From JAQBQH01 sp035607415 (lineage in GTDB: Bacteria > Myxococcota_A > Polyangia > Palsa-1104), in NCBI GenBank assembly GCA_035607415.1, contig DATNAQ010000096.1, forward strand, positions 1 through 64,000: 64,000 nucleotides of DNA, in the 5' to 3' direction. Position numbers and translations under genes: made by a program. Below are positions 15,949-25,472 of this stretch, in pieces; positions within the stretch are counted from its first letter, which is position 1, and each line of letters begins with the position of its first letter. The notes beneath the pieces are model-generated. The model ran no database searches. It had not been told where the DNA came from and saw only the letters and a list, made by a program, of their open reading frames with translations.

Positions 15949-16889
15949 GGCGACTGCAGAAACCGATCGACGGAGCGCGCGAACGCCTCCGGCTCCTCGA
16001 AGAAGGGAAGATGACCGGATTGCTCGAACACCTCGAAGCGCGAGCCGGCGATCGCCTTGTGAATTTTCCACGCGGTGCTCGGCGCCACGTTGGCATCGAA
16101 GCGGCCGGTCAGGACGAGCACCGGCATCTTGAAGCGCGCCAGCATCGGTCCGATGTCGATGTGGCCGAGGTCGGAATTGAGGGCGTCGTTGACGGCGGCG
16201 TTGAAGCGAAACTGGCTCGCCGACGCGAGGAACTCGTCGCGCTTGCGCGACGAGACGAACAGCATGCTCAAGTACTCCTTCACGGCGGCGCCGCTCGCGC
16301 CGGCGTCGCCGCTCGCCGCCAAGGCCTCGTCTTGATTTCGCCGCTCGGTGGCCTCCGGGAAGAGGTTCTTGAGCATGTCGTCGGTGTCGCTCCACTTGGG
16401 AGCCGAGGAGTCGCACAAGACGATGTGCGCCACGTGCTCCGGATGCCGGGCCGCGTAGGCCATCGCCAAAAAGCCACCCCAGGAGTGACCGAAGAGGTCG
16501 ATGCGCTCGACGCCGAGCTTGACGCGCAGCGCTTCGAGGTCGGCCACCTGGTCGGCGAGCGTGCACGTCTGTCCGGGTTTCAATTCACCCGAGCGGCCGG
16601 TGCCCCGCTGATCGTAGAACACGATCGGACGGTGCGCGGCGAGCTTGTCCCACGCGTCCGAGGTGAGGAGGTAGCCGTGATCGAACCCCGGGCCGCCGGC
16701 GAGGATGACGAGCGGCGTCTTGGCGCCGCCATGGCGCACCTCGTACCAGATCGTCACGCCACCGACGCTCAGGGTCGCGCCCGAGCCGCTCGGGGCCGAC
16801 GGCTTCGCCCGCGCCGGCGCGCTCGTCGCGGCCAGCGCGAGGGCGACCAGCGAAAGAACCGCTCGTACGCGTGTCGGGCTCGGCATCAT
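15945..16889 (-). CDS. Exported alpha/beta hydrolase, prolyl-iminopeptidase-like (S33)
   Basis: 314 residues. The N-terminal signal peptide (RVRAVLSLVALALAATSAPARA) suggests export with cleavage after an A-x-A site near residue 28. The mature enzyme shows the S33 oxyanion motif GGPG (AGGPGFDHGY), DQRGTGRS, the nucleophile elbow GHSWGG with S136, a late Asp (TGRFDANV) and His (EQSGHLPF). Family members cut N-terminal Pro or hydrolyse esters and amides. The start overlaps the radical SAM stop by ATGA (16886-16889) and its stop overlaps the next start likewise, so it belongs firmly to the RiPP operon. It could trim the exported peptide or detoxify it; that is inference. Confidence 0.78.
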   Translation of the reverse strand: MMPSPTRVRAVLSLVALALAATSAPARAKPSAPSGSGATLSVGGVTIWYEVRHGGAKTPLVILAGGPGFDHGYLLTSDAWDKLAAHRPIVFYDQRGTGRSGELKPGQTCTLADQVADLEALRVKLGVERIDLFGHSWGGFLAMAYAARHPEHVAHIVLCDSSAPKWSDTDDMLKNLFPEATERRNQDEALAASGDAGASGAAVKEYLSMLFVSSRKRDEFLASASQFRFNAAVNDALNSDLGHIDIGPMLARFKMPVLVLTGRFDANVAPSTAWKIHKAIAGSRFEVFEQSGHLPFFEEPEAFARSVDRFLQSP

Positions 16890-18913
16890 GGGACCAACCT
16901 CTGCGCAGCCGATGGCTTGGGCGGTGACAGCTCCTCGGGGACGAAGCGGCCGAGGGTGCGTAGCCGCTGAACATAGATCGCGTGGCACAGCGAAGGCCAG
17001 ACCGACGCGGGGAGGCTCTCGGGAATATGACCGTCGAGCGACACCGCCAGGCCGAGATAGCGGCCGTCGACGCGGATCACCGTGCGCTCGCGGAGGAAGC
17101 GATCGAGGATTGCCGCGGCGGTCGCTTGGTCGCAGCCGGCCGCGGTGGCCACGGCGCCGAGCGTCGCGCCCGCGTCGCAGGCCAGGTACACGTCGCGTTC
17201 GACGCCCTCGAGACAGACGTGGCGCTCGCCGTTGCCGGCGTTGATCGGCCGCCGATCGAGGAGGTGCAGCTCTTGGCCGCGCGTCACCGAGACGAAGCTC
17301 GACTTGCCGACCTGCGACTGCCAATCGCGGAGCGCGTCCGCCACCGGCTGCATGTACGCGAACGACCGGTCATCCGCGACGGGCTCGAAGTGGTAGGCCA
17401 ATCGCTCCAGCATCTGCGACGGGACGCGATGGATCATCCCGTAGGCATCGACCGGCCGGGTCCGTCCGACGCCGAGCGCCTCGGAGTCGAAATGCAACGG
17501 GCTGAAGCGATCGACGCGGACCTTGTATCCGCCCTGCGGAGGCATGAGGTGCGTGATGGCCGGCAGGATCGCGGCCATCTCCCGATAGGCCTCCTCGGTC
17601 TCGCCGGGGAAGCCGTAGAGCAACGTCCAAAAGACGCCGATCCCATACTCGACCGCCCACTTGAGCAGGCGGAGGTTCTGGTAGGCGGTGACGCCCTTGC
17701 GCATCAGCGTCAGCACCGGCGTGCTCAGGCTCTCGACGCCCGGCTGAATGAGCGTGATGCGGGCGGCAGCGAGCGCTTCGAGCTGGGCGCGGGTGAGGTT
17801 CGACTTGGTCTCGAAGAAGATGGTGTGCTCGAAGGGCTCCCGCGCGAGCGTCGGCAAGAGCGTCTCGAAGTAGCGGTGGTCGAGGATCAGATCGACGCCG
17901 TAGATGAAGCGGATGCCGTAGCGATCGAGATCGCGGAGCTCGTCGAGGACGCGGGCGGGGCTCTTGCTGCGGAAGGTCAGGCTCGAGCCGTTCAGGCCGC
18001 AGAAGGTGCAATGATGCTTCTGGCCATACCAGCAGCCGCGGCTCGATTCGATCGGCAGCTCCAGATCCTCGGGCTGGAGCGACGGCGTGGCGCGGTGCAG
18101 CTGCTCCATCCAGTCTTCGTACGCGGGGCGGGGCAGGCGGTCGAGATCGTCGAGCCGCTCGCCGGTTTCGCCGCCCGCGCGCGTGGCCCCGCCGTCGCGC
18201 CACACCAGGCCCGGGAGCGCGCCGAACGCCGGCGCATCGTCGCTCGTCAGCTCACCGACGAGATCGACCAACAGCCGCTCGCCTTCGCCACGACACACGA
18301 AGTCGATCCACGGATAGGACTCGTGGAGCCCGAGGCCCATCTCGCCTTCGCAGTGCGAGCCGCCGAACACGATCCACTTGTCGGGCGCGCGCGCCTTGAG
18401 CTCGCGCGCCACGGCCAGGCTCGGCAGCGTCTGGAACATGCAGCTGAAGCCGACGATGTCGTACTCCCCCTCCGCGATCTCGGCGGCGCAGCGGGCGGCG
18501 AAGGCGGCGGCTTGCCGTTGCAGCTCGGGCATCCGCTCCCACAGCCAATCGGGCGCGCGTCCGATCGGCGAGCCGTCGGCGAGAAAGAGCGGTCCGGCCT
18601 CGCGCAGCGCGGCGAAGCGCCCGCTCTCGGCGTCGACCGCCGGCGCGAACACCAGGTCGCCGAGGAGCAGCGGCTCGGGCACGCGCTCGGCCAGCGTCTG
18701 ATAGGTATCGAGGCCGATGAGCGCGGCGAAATCGAGGTTGGCGTAGCGGATCGTGCAGGCGTGGCCGGCCTCGACGAGCGCCGCTTTGAGCAGGCTGAGG
18801 CCGAGGCTGGGACGGCTGAAGGTCTTGAACGGCAGCTCGACGAGGAGCACCCGCCCTGCGCGACGGTGGCCGCCCGACGGACCGGCGGTGCGCCGCAAGC
18901 GAACGAGCTCCAT
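16886..18913 (-). CDS. B12-binding radical SAM RiPP maturase (TIGR03975-like)
   Basis: 675 residues. Residues about 20-230 look like a cobalamin-binding domain (RPSLGLSLLKAALVEAGH, GFSCMFQTLPS, VFGGSHCEGEMG). The radical SAM core follows, with an unusual C294-x7-C302-x2-C305 (SRGCWYGQKHHCTFCGLNG). This insertion between the first and second Cys is the mark of the ribosomal-peptide maturase 1 family, often named RiPP maturation radical SAM C-methyltransferase. The C-terminal ~130 residues form a winged-helix-like part (YLACDAGATLGAVATAAG). It begins 13 bp after the precursor gene, with GAGG 7 nt before its ATG. The reaction is probably C-methylation or another radical change of the adjacent peptide. 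Confidence 0.88.
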   Translation of the reverse strand: MELVRLRRTAGPSGGHRRAGRVLLVELPFKTFSRPSLGLSLLKAALVEAGHACTIRYANLDFAALIGLDTYQTLAERVPEPLLLGDLVFAPAVDAESGRFAALREAGPLFLADGSPIGRAPDWLWERMPELQRQAAAFAARCAAEIAEGEYDIVGFSCMFQTLPSLAVARELKARAPDKWIVFGGSHCEGEMGLGLHESYPWIDFVCRGEGERLLVDLVGELTSDDAPAFGALPGLVWRDGGATRAGGETGERLDDLDRLPRPAYEDWMEQLHRATPSLQPEDLELPIESSRGCWYGQKHHCTFCGLNGSSLTFRSKSPARVLDELRDLDRYGIRFIYGVDLILDHRYFETLLPTLAREPFEHTIFFETKSNLTRAQLEALAAARITLIQPGVESLSTPVLTLMRKGVTAYQNLRLLKWAVEYGIGVFWTLLYGFPGETEEAYREMAAILPAITHLMPPQGGYKVRVDRFSPLHFDSEALGVGRTRPVDAYGMIHRVPSQMLERLAYHFEPVADDRSFAYMQPVADALRDWQSQVGKSSFVSVTRGQELHLLDRRPINAGNGERHVCLEGVERDVYLACDAGATLGAVATAAGCDQATAAAILDRFLRERTVIRVDGRYLGLAVSLDGHIPESLPASVWPSLCHAIYVQRLRTLGRFVPEELSPPKPSAAQRLVP

Positions 18914-18926
18914 CGTCAGTCCTCGG

Positions 18927-19109
18927 CTAGAGGGCGCAGCCGACCTTCTTGTGGCCCACCTTGGGGTGGCCCTTCATCTTCTTGCCGACCTTGAGGAGGA
19001 TCTCGACCTCCTCGAGCGTGATCTCGTTCTCGATCGTCTGCTTGTACTCGTCGGTCAGCTCCTGCTCGTCGACGAGGCCAGCATCCACCAGCATCTTCAC
19101 CTTGGACAT
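18927..19109 (-). CDS. RiPP precursor peptide, 60 residues
   Basis: Directly in front of the radical SAM gene. Residues 1-40 form an acidic, helical leader (DAGLVDEQELTDEYKQ, ITLEEVEILLKVG). The last 18 residues are strongly different: basic, Gly/His/Pro/Lys-rich, with one Cys at position 58, ending KKVGCAL, and a repeated KVG (49-52, 55-57). An acidic leader plus a compositionally different tail beside a maturase is the usual precursor layout. There is no Gly-Gly cleavage site. Start ATG 19109 has a strong GGAGGGAG 2-9 nt upstream; a longer frame to 19178 has no such site. I do not recognise the family. Confidence 0.75.
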   Translation of the reverse strand: MSKVKMLVDAGLVDEQELTDEYKQTIENEITLEEVEILLKVGKKMKGHPKVGHKKVGCAL

Positions 19110-19197
19110 CTCTCCCTCCGGTTTGTGGTCGGCCCTCGGCAAACGAGCGCAGGCGCCGCGGCGGCGAGACCGTAACACGCGCGGCTCGCCTCGGGCA

Positions 19198-19243
19198 ATC
19201 TTCCAGCGTCATCGTTGCGCCCGGGCGGATCGCGACGGAAGAT
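19198..19243. promoter_or_regulatory. 7-bp inverted repeat between the RiPP operon and the ABM gene
   Basis: ATCTTCC (19198-19204) and GGAAGAT (19237-19243), exact complements 32 bp apart, inside the 140-bp divergent promoter region. The right arm overlaps the -10 region of the ABM gene, so it may be an operator shared by both directions. Confidence 0.3.
19215..19243 (+). promoter_or_regulatory. Putative leaderless promoter of the ABM gene
   Basis: TTGCGC (19215-19220), a 17-bp spacer and a weak GAAGAT (19238-19243). The ATG at 19250 is exactly 6 nt later, the same distance seen at several other genes here. Confidence 0.3.
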
Positions 19244-19249
19244 CCAGCC

Positions 19250-19585
19250 ATGAGTCTTCTCGTGCAGTGTGAGTTCAGCGTGCGAAACGGCCGCGTCGAA
19301 GAGTTCCTGCGGCTGGCGCGGGCATTGGCATCCGCCGCTGCGACCGAGCCGGGCACGCTGCGTTACCAGTGGTTCGTGATGCAGGAGCGCGCTCGCTATT
19401 CGATCCTCGAGGAGTACGCCGACGCCGACGCCGCCGAGGCACACAACGCCCACGTGGCGTCACTGCTGCGTGAGCTCTTTGCGGTGGCCGAGCTGCGTTC
19501 GGCGTCGCTGTACGGCGAGCTCAACGAGTATTTGCGCAGCTGGATTTCCGGCCGGGAGGGCATCACGGTCCATAAGCCGTTGTGA
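19250..19585 (+). CDS. Antibiotic-biosynthesis-monooxygenase (ABM) domain protein
   Basis: 111 residues with the ferredoxin-like ABM fold: CEFSVRNGRVEEFLRLA, then EPGTLRYQWFV, then YSILEEYADADAAEAH. ABM proteins act as cofactor-free oxygenases on aromatic or quinone substrates, or as small haem or aldehyde enzymes. The single domain and the late GELNEYLRSW stretch do not narrow the substrate. The gene is divergent from the RiPP operon and shares its 140-bp control region, so it may serve the same pathway or respond to the same signal; that is inference. No ribosome binding site is seen, in line with a leaderless start. Confidence 0.75.
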   Translation: MSLLVQCEFSVRNGRVEEFLRLARALASAAATEPGTLRYQWFVMQERARYSILEEYADADAAEAHNAHVASLLRELFAVAELRSASLYGELNEYLRSWISGREGITVHKPL

Positions 19586-19630
19586 GCTGCATACCGGCCA
19601 GGATCCCTCGTCTACAGGACGGAGGAAACC

Positions 19631-20266
19631 ATGAGCTGCTCAACGGCAAACATCGCAAGAGCGTCGGTCCTGGGTGTGCTTTGCATTGGCGTCGTCTCGT
19701 GCAACGACTCCGACCTCGCCTACCTGGGCGCGGCGTTCGTGGACGACACGCAGGCGAGCACGCTCCTCGGTCGCATGTACGACCATGGGACCTGGCAACC
19801 CGAGAAGGTCTTCAGCGTGACCGCGATGGCGCCGGTTCCGTTCGTCGGCGCCGACGATGATTCGACCAAGACGAGCATCAACACGGCGGCGCAAGCTGCG
19901 CTGAAGAGCTGCATGGTGCAGAACGCCACCGTGACGGTGACGGTGACGACCGATCAGGAAACCTCGTATTTGAGTGAAATGACGCCGCCGAGCGAGCTCT
20001 GGACGTGGGGCGCCAATAGCGCTTGCTGCAACGCCACGAAGGCGAACTCCGACGCGTGCCCGGGCAGGGTCATCGTGGGGCTCTACCAGACGCAGTGGAC
20101 GTCGACCGTCACGACGACCTCCACGGTCAACGGTACGGTCACCTGCGAGAACGACCCCGGCATCGTGCTCATGAACATGGGCAACGGCGAGCTGAAGGCG
20201 ACTTCAACCGGGTGGAACGTGGTGCAGCTGCAGGACCTCGGCGAGGTCTGCCGCCAATCGCACTGA
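19631..20266 (+). CDS. Putative lipoprotein, function unknown
   Basis: 211 residues. A signal peptide ends in the lipobox VVSC (GVLCIGVVSCNDSD), giving a lipid-anchored protein. The mature part is rich in Thr, Val and Ser, with three Cys pairs in the second half (NSACCNATKANSDACPG) and strand-like repeats such as TVTVTVTTDQE and TSTVTTTSTV. GGAGG lies 6 nt before the ATG. It follows the ABM gene by 45 bp on the same strand and could be co-transcribed. No homologous family is recognised. Confidence 0.65.
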   Translation: MSCSTANIARASVLGVLCIGVVSCNDSDLAYLGAAFVDDTQASTLLGRMYDHGTWQPEKVFSVTAMAPVPFVGADDDSTKTSINTAAQAALKSCMVQNATVTVTVTTDQETSYLSEMTPPSELWTWGANSACCNATKANSDACPGRVIVGLYQTQWTSTVTTTSTVNGTVTCENDPGIVLMNMGNGELKATSTGWNVVQLQDLGEVCRQSH

Positions 20267-20277
20267 TCGCGGCGAGC

Positions 20278-21456
20278 TCAGGGGTCGCAGCCGAGGGATT
20301 GGTCGACGAAGGTGTTGTCGGCGGAGAAGGCGATGATGTCGCCGTCGGAGGTCACGGCGGCGGCGGTCGCGGGCAGGGGAATGTCGATCGCGGCGTGGAC
20401 CGGGCGGGCGTCGGGGGTGAAGCGGCGGGCCTGAACGTGCGGGTGTGCGCCGCCGACGATCCAGGACACGAGGAACTCGGAGCGGGCGTCGATCCAGGCG
20501 ACGGACGGCTGCACCGTGACGGCCTCGGCGCCGTCGGTCGCATCGAAGGTCGCGAACCCGTCGGTGAGGTCGCCCACGGCGACGGCGATGCGTTGCGGGG
20601 CGCAGCCGATCTCGGCGGCGATCGCGAGCGTGCGCGTGCCGTTCACGGTCGTCGCTGCGGCGGCCACGGCGCGCGCGCCGGCGAGGGCGTCGATGGTCGC
20701 GGTGGCGGTGACCTGGAGGTTGGCGTCGAGCTGCCAGATTCCGACACTGTCGGCGGTCGGAGCCACGACGAAGATGCCGTCGGGCGGATCGAGCACCAAC
20801 GCCGGCGGGCGGACCGAGATGCCGTCGCTCGCGAGCTGCACCGCCGGCGGAAACGGGGCGCCGCTCGTCGGTGACACCAGCGCGATCTCGAGCGGCGCTC
20901 CGGCCGCGCCGTCGCACGAGGACAGCGGGTTGTCGCGCGTTGCGAGCGGCGTGTCGTACCAGGCCACGAGCGCGCGCGTGGCATCGAGCGCGGCGATCGC
21001 CGGCAGCGCCGCTCCCGTCGCCGCGCCCGCGCCGTGGCAGGCCAGGTCGACGGCGACGTCGAATCCCGGCGCCACGTAATGCACGGCGAGCATGCCGTCG
21101 GTGCAGGGAGCCGTGGTGCGCACGAGCGCGCCGGCCTCGCCCGGACCGAGCGAGGCGACCATGGGCTGCCGGGGGACCGCGGCCAGATCCCGGGCCAGGA
21201 ACAGGCAGCCGCCGCCGACGAGGCCGCCGGGGTCGACCGCTTGGACGCAGCTGCCGCCTTGCACCGGCGCCACGAAGGCGGCCAAAAAGCCGCGACCGCT
21301 CGCCGTCCCCAAGGTCAGGTCCGGCGTCGCGCCGAGCGACGTCACCTGCTGCGTCGAGACGGCTCCCGACGGCGTCGCGCAGGTCAGGACCTCGTAGTTG
21401 CCGAGGCCCATCGAGCAGCCCGATGCCAGCGCCGTGAACCAGAGGAGCGCGCGCAT
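20278..21456 (-). CDS. Putative lipoprotein with propeller-like repeats
   Basis: 392 residues. Short signal with lipobox (FTALASGCSMG). The mature part contains several strand-turn repeats ending in A-x-V-A-W or S-V-A-W-I-D (ATRALVAWYDTPL, QPSVAWIDARSEFLVSW), and pairs of Cys early on (QGGSCVQAV, GGGCLF), which suggests a beta-propeller. It is the last gene of a four- to five-gene signalling operon: its ATG and the preceding stop share one base (TGATG at 21454-21458). It could be the extracellular part of the sensor served by the upstream kinases; there is no direct evidence for that. Confidence 0.65.
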   Translation of the reverse strand: MRALLWFTALASGCSMGLGNYEVLTCATPSGAVSTQQVTSLGATPDLTLGTASGRGFLAAFVAPVQGGSCVQAVDPGGLVGGGCLFLARDLAAVPRQPMVASLGPGEAGALVRTTAPCTDGMLAVHYVAPGFDVAVDLACHGAGAATGAALPAIAALDATRALVAWYDTPLATRDNPLSSCDGAAGAPLEIALVSPTSGAPFPPAVQLASDGISVRPPALVLDPPDGIFVVAPTADSVGIWQLDANLQVTATATIDALAGARAVAAAATTVNGTRTLAIAAEIGCAPQRIAVAVGDLTDGFATFDATDGAEAVTVQPSVAWIDARSEFLVSWIVGGAHPHVQARRFTPDARPVHAAIDIPLPATAAAVTSDGDIIAFSADNTFVDQSLGCDP

Positions 21457-22604
21457 CAGAATCTCCCGCCGACGACGAGCGCGCCGCCCCCGGCCGTGGC
21501 GGCAGCGGCCACGTTCAGCGACGGCGCACGTTCCTTGCGCCAGCCGAAGTAGGCGAGGGTGGCGGCGGACACGACGAGCACGGCGCCGGCCGCCAGCAGC
21601 GCGGACGACACCGTCGCTTCGGTGGCGATGGAGTCGCGGGTGGCCGCCGAGCGCGCGTACGGGCTCCTGGCCAGCTCGGCGGCGTTGCGCTGACGGGCGT
21701 CGATGGCCAGTCCTGCGGCGGTGCCGAGCGCGGCGACACCCGTTGCGCCGGCAGCGATCGAGAGGGCGCGCAATCGTCCGCGCGAATTGATGCGCGCCGG
21801 CGGCGCGACGAAAAGAGCGATCACGACGTCGCGCTTCTCCCGATCGGCGAGGAGCGCCTGCCAGCGGAACGGCGCGTAGCCGGGCGCGTGCGCGGTGACG
21901 ACATGCGTGCCCGTGTCGACGTCGTGCTCGGGCGGCGCCGTCGCGTCGAGGGGGACGCCGTCGAGCTCGAGGGCCACACCCGTCGGGCGCGTGCGCCAGA
22001 CGATCGCCAGCCGGGCGGTCGGAACACGCGAGAGGCGCAGCGTGACCTGCCGCTGCTCGCCGGCGTGCAACGTGATGCGCTCGCGGACCGGCGTGCAGCG
22101 CGGTGCGCGCGCTTCGACGAGGACGTCACCGGGATCGGTCTCGACCGGCATGCCCCACGTCTCGCGCGGAACGACGGCGCCGTTCTTCGTGACGACGATG
22201 CCCTCGGGTGCGGCGGGAGCCACCGCGATCGTCAGCCGCGGCACCTCGGCCTCGATCTCGGCTCCTTCGGCGAGCGCCGCGTCGCGCGTGGCGGCGTAGC
22301 GCCGCTCGTTCGTCGTCACGATGCGGTCCTGCGCCTGTTTGGCCGCCAACTGGAAGTGCGTATAGGCGCTGCCGAGCTTGTTCAGCTTGCGCAGGCAGCG
22401 CGCGATGTAGAGCCGGGAGTTCGGGCTCGGCAAGAGCTCGTCGCTGGTCTCGAACTGCGCGAGCGCCTGGTCGTAACGGCCGGCGTCGAACGCGGCACGA
22501 CCGGCGTCGAAGCTGCGCAACGCGGCGGCCGTGCTCTCGCTGCGATCGGCGTGCGCCGGTGCGGCCAGCGCCGCGACGAGCACGATGGAGTAGCGCGTCT
22601 TCAT
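21456..22604 (-). CDS. TPR/PEGA-type periplasmic protein with C-terminal membrane anchor
   Basis: 382 residues. N-terminal signal (YSIVLVAALAAPAHA), then a TPR-like region (FDAGRAAFDAGRYDQALAQF, YIARCLRKLNKLGSAY). The middle has two beta domains with the PEGA-like phrases VLVEARAPRCTPV and THVVTAHAPGYAPFRWQ. The C-terminal third has two hydrophobic stretches (about residues 275-300 and 335-355). Such proteins are frequent next to Ser/Thr kinases in myxobacteria and probably sit in the envelope. GAGGG precedes the start, which comes 8 bp after the kinase stop. The exact role is unknown. Confidence 0.7.
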   Translation of the reverse strand: MKTRYSIVLVAALAAPAHADRSESTAAALRSFDAGRAAFDAGRYDQALAQFETSDELLPSPNSRLYIARCLRKLNKLGSAYTHFQLAAKQAQDRIVTTNERRYAATRDAALAEGAEIEAEVPRLTIAVAPAAPEGIVVTKNGAVVPRETWGMPVETDPGDVLVEARAPRCTPVRERITLHAGEQRQVTLRLSRVPTARLAIVWRTRPTGVALELDGVPLDATAPPEHDVDTGTHVVTAHAPGYAPFRWQALLADREKRDVVIALFVAPPARINSRGRLRALSIAAGATGVAALGTAAGLAIDARQRNAAELARSPYARSAATRDSIATEATVSSALLAAGAVLVVSAATLAYFGWRKERAPSLNVAAAATAGGGALVVGGRF

Positions 22605-22612
22605 CCTGTCCC

Positions 22613-24073
<1,461 letters not shown>

Positions 24074-24092
24074 GGCTGACCTCGTGGCCGCG

Positions 24093-25472
24093 CTATTCGT
24101 GCCAGTTGCTGCAGATGGCGACTTCCTGGATCGTGACGGCGTAGGTCGCGCCCTCGGTGCCGATGTTCTTCTCGTTGACGGTGCAGGTGCAGCTGCCGCC
24201 GGTGCCGGTGCCGACGACGGTGACGCTGCCGCCGCCGCTGGTCTTGGTCACGGTGCAGTTGGCCATGGCGTAGCCGGGCGTGCAGGCGCCGCCGTAGTTG
24301 ACGTTGCGGTTGATGAAGCAGCAGCTGAACGCGCCGGAGAAGGTGTTGTAGGTGATGGTGTTGCCGTACGTCTGGCTGCACGAGCCGTCGCACTGATAGA
24401 CGCCGCAGCCGTTCGGGCAGGCGCCGCCGACGTTGGGCGTGTTGTTGCTGCAGCCGCCGTTGCACTGGACGGTGCCGCAGTTGGCGTTGCAGGCGCCGCC
24501 GACGTTGGGCGTGTTGTTGCTGCAGCTGCCGTTGCACTGGACGGTGCCGCAGCCGGCGTTGCAGGCGCCGCCGACGTTGGGCGTGTTGTTGCTGCAGCTG
24601 CCGTTGCACTGAACGCTGCCGCAGTTGTCGTTACACGGGCTGCCCGGGTTCGGCGTCGTGTTGCTGCACTGCCCGTTGCACTGGATGGTGCCGCACGAGT
24701 TGTTGCACGGCTGGCCGTAGTTGGTCGGCGTGGAGACGCTGCACTGCCCGTTGCACTGGATGGTGCCGCCGCAGGAGCCGCACGACGAGCCGTAATTCGG
24801 CGGCGCGCCGCCGGTGCAGGTCCCCCAGCCCGAGCTGTCGCACGTCTGCGTGCCGGTGCCGCAGACGCCGCACTTCTGCGTCGTGCCGATCACGCAGGCG
24901 CAGCCCTGGTTGGGCGTGCCGTCGCAGCTGTCGTCGTTGCCCGGCACGCAGGAGTCCTTGGGCGCGGGCGCGACCGCGCCGAGGCAGGCGCTCGTCGTAC
25001 CGTCGGCGTTGCAGGTCTGCGTGCCGTACTGGCAGGGGCCCTTCGGCGTACCGCCGGGAAACAGGATGACGCCGCCGTCGGCGATCTCGCTGCACTGGGC
25101 GTTGGCGCCGGGGTAGAGCTTGGGGTTCTGATCGTCGCAGTCGTCGCCGGCCTGGACGACGGCGCCGCCGAGGGATTTGCAGCTCGCGGCGCGATGGCCG
25201 TCGCCGTCGTCGTCCTTGGCGAGGTAGGAGCAGACGCCTTGCAGCGGATCGCACTTGGCGACGGCGCACCCGGCCGGCGAGGTCTGCGGCATCGCCGCCG
25301 CGCAATCGCTGTCGGTGGTGCACGACGGTCCGGTCACGCCGGCATCGGCCGACGACATCGAAGGAACGCTCAGGTCGGCGGAGTCGTGGTCGTTGCCGCC
25401 GCCGCACGCCCCCGCGGCGATGGTGAAGCTCCAGAACAACAGCGATGCCGATGCGCTGCGAAAAGACATCAT
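24093..25472 (-). CDS. Cys-rich tandem-repeat lipoprotein
   Basis: 459 residues. Lipobox AGAC near residue 22 (FTIAAGACGGG). The N-terminal half shows an EF-hand-like calcium loop pattern (DDDGDGHRAA, DDCDDQNPKLYPGA) of the kind found in myxobacterial surface proteins. The middle holds about six repeats of 24-25 residues, each built around C-x3-C-G-x-x-Q-C-N-G-x-C, with three nearly identical copies (CSNNTPNVGGA). The Cys count suggests many disulfides and so an extracellular place. The first ATG (25472) overlaps the pseudokinase stop as ATGA; GGGGGGAA precedes it. The fixed operon place next to a kinase suggests a sensor or ligand role. Confidence 0.7.
   Translation of the reverse strand: MMSFRSASASLLFWSFTIAAGACGGGNDHDSADLSVPSMSSADAGVTGPSCTTDSDCAAAMPQTSPAGCAVAKCDPLQGVCSYLAKDDDGDGHRAASCKSLGGAVVQAGDDCDDQNPKLYPGANAQCSEIADGGVILFPGGTPKGPCQYGTQTCNADGTTSACLGAVAPAPKDSCVPGNDDSCDGTPNQGCACVIGTTQKCGVCGTGTQTCDSSGWGTCTGGAPPNYGSSCGSCGGTIQCNGQCSVSTPTNYGQPCNNSCGTIQCNGQCSNTTPNPGSPCNDNCGSVQCNGSCSNNTPNVGGACNAGCGTVQCNGSCSNNTPNVGGACNANCGTVQCNGGCSNNTPNVGGACPNGCGVYQCDGSCSQTYGNTITYNTFSGAFSCCFINRNVNYGGACTPGYAMANCTVTKTSGGGSVTVVGTGTGGSCTCTVNEKNIGTEGATYAVTIQEVAICSNWHE
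24391..24790. repeat. 72-bp tandem repeats inside the Cys-rich lipoprotein gene
   Basis: The block starting GCGCCGCCGACGTTGGG recurs at 24421, 24493 and 24565, exactly 72 bp apart. Flanking units are more diverged. The period equals 24 codons, so copy number can change without a frameshift. Confidence 0.8.

Noticed and set aside
11069..16096. Very long minus-strand open frame (1675 codons)
   Set aside because: Its product is low-complexity Arg/Ala/Gly-rich and lies opposite the clear ABC-F and kinase genes; it is a mirror frame of GC-rich coding DNA. Only the part 15274-15948, in another frame, is real on this strand.
24391..24790. Regular 72-bp repeats as a CRISPR array
   Set aside because: The units have no unique spacers, are in frame and code for Cys repeats of a lipoprotein.
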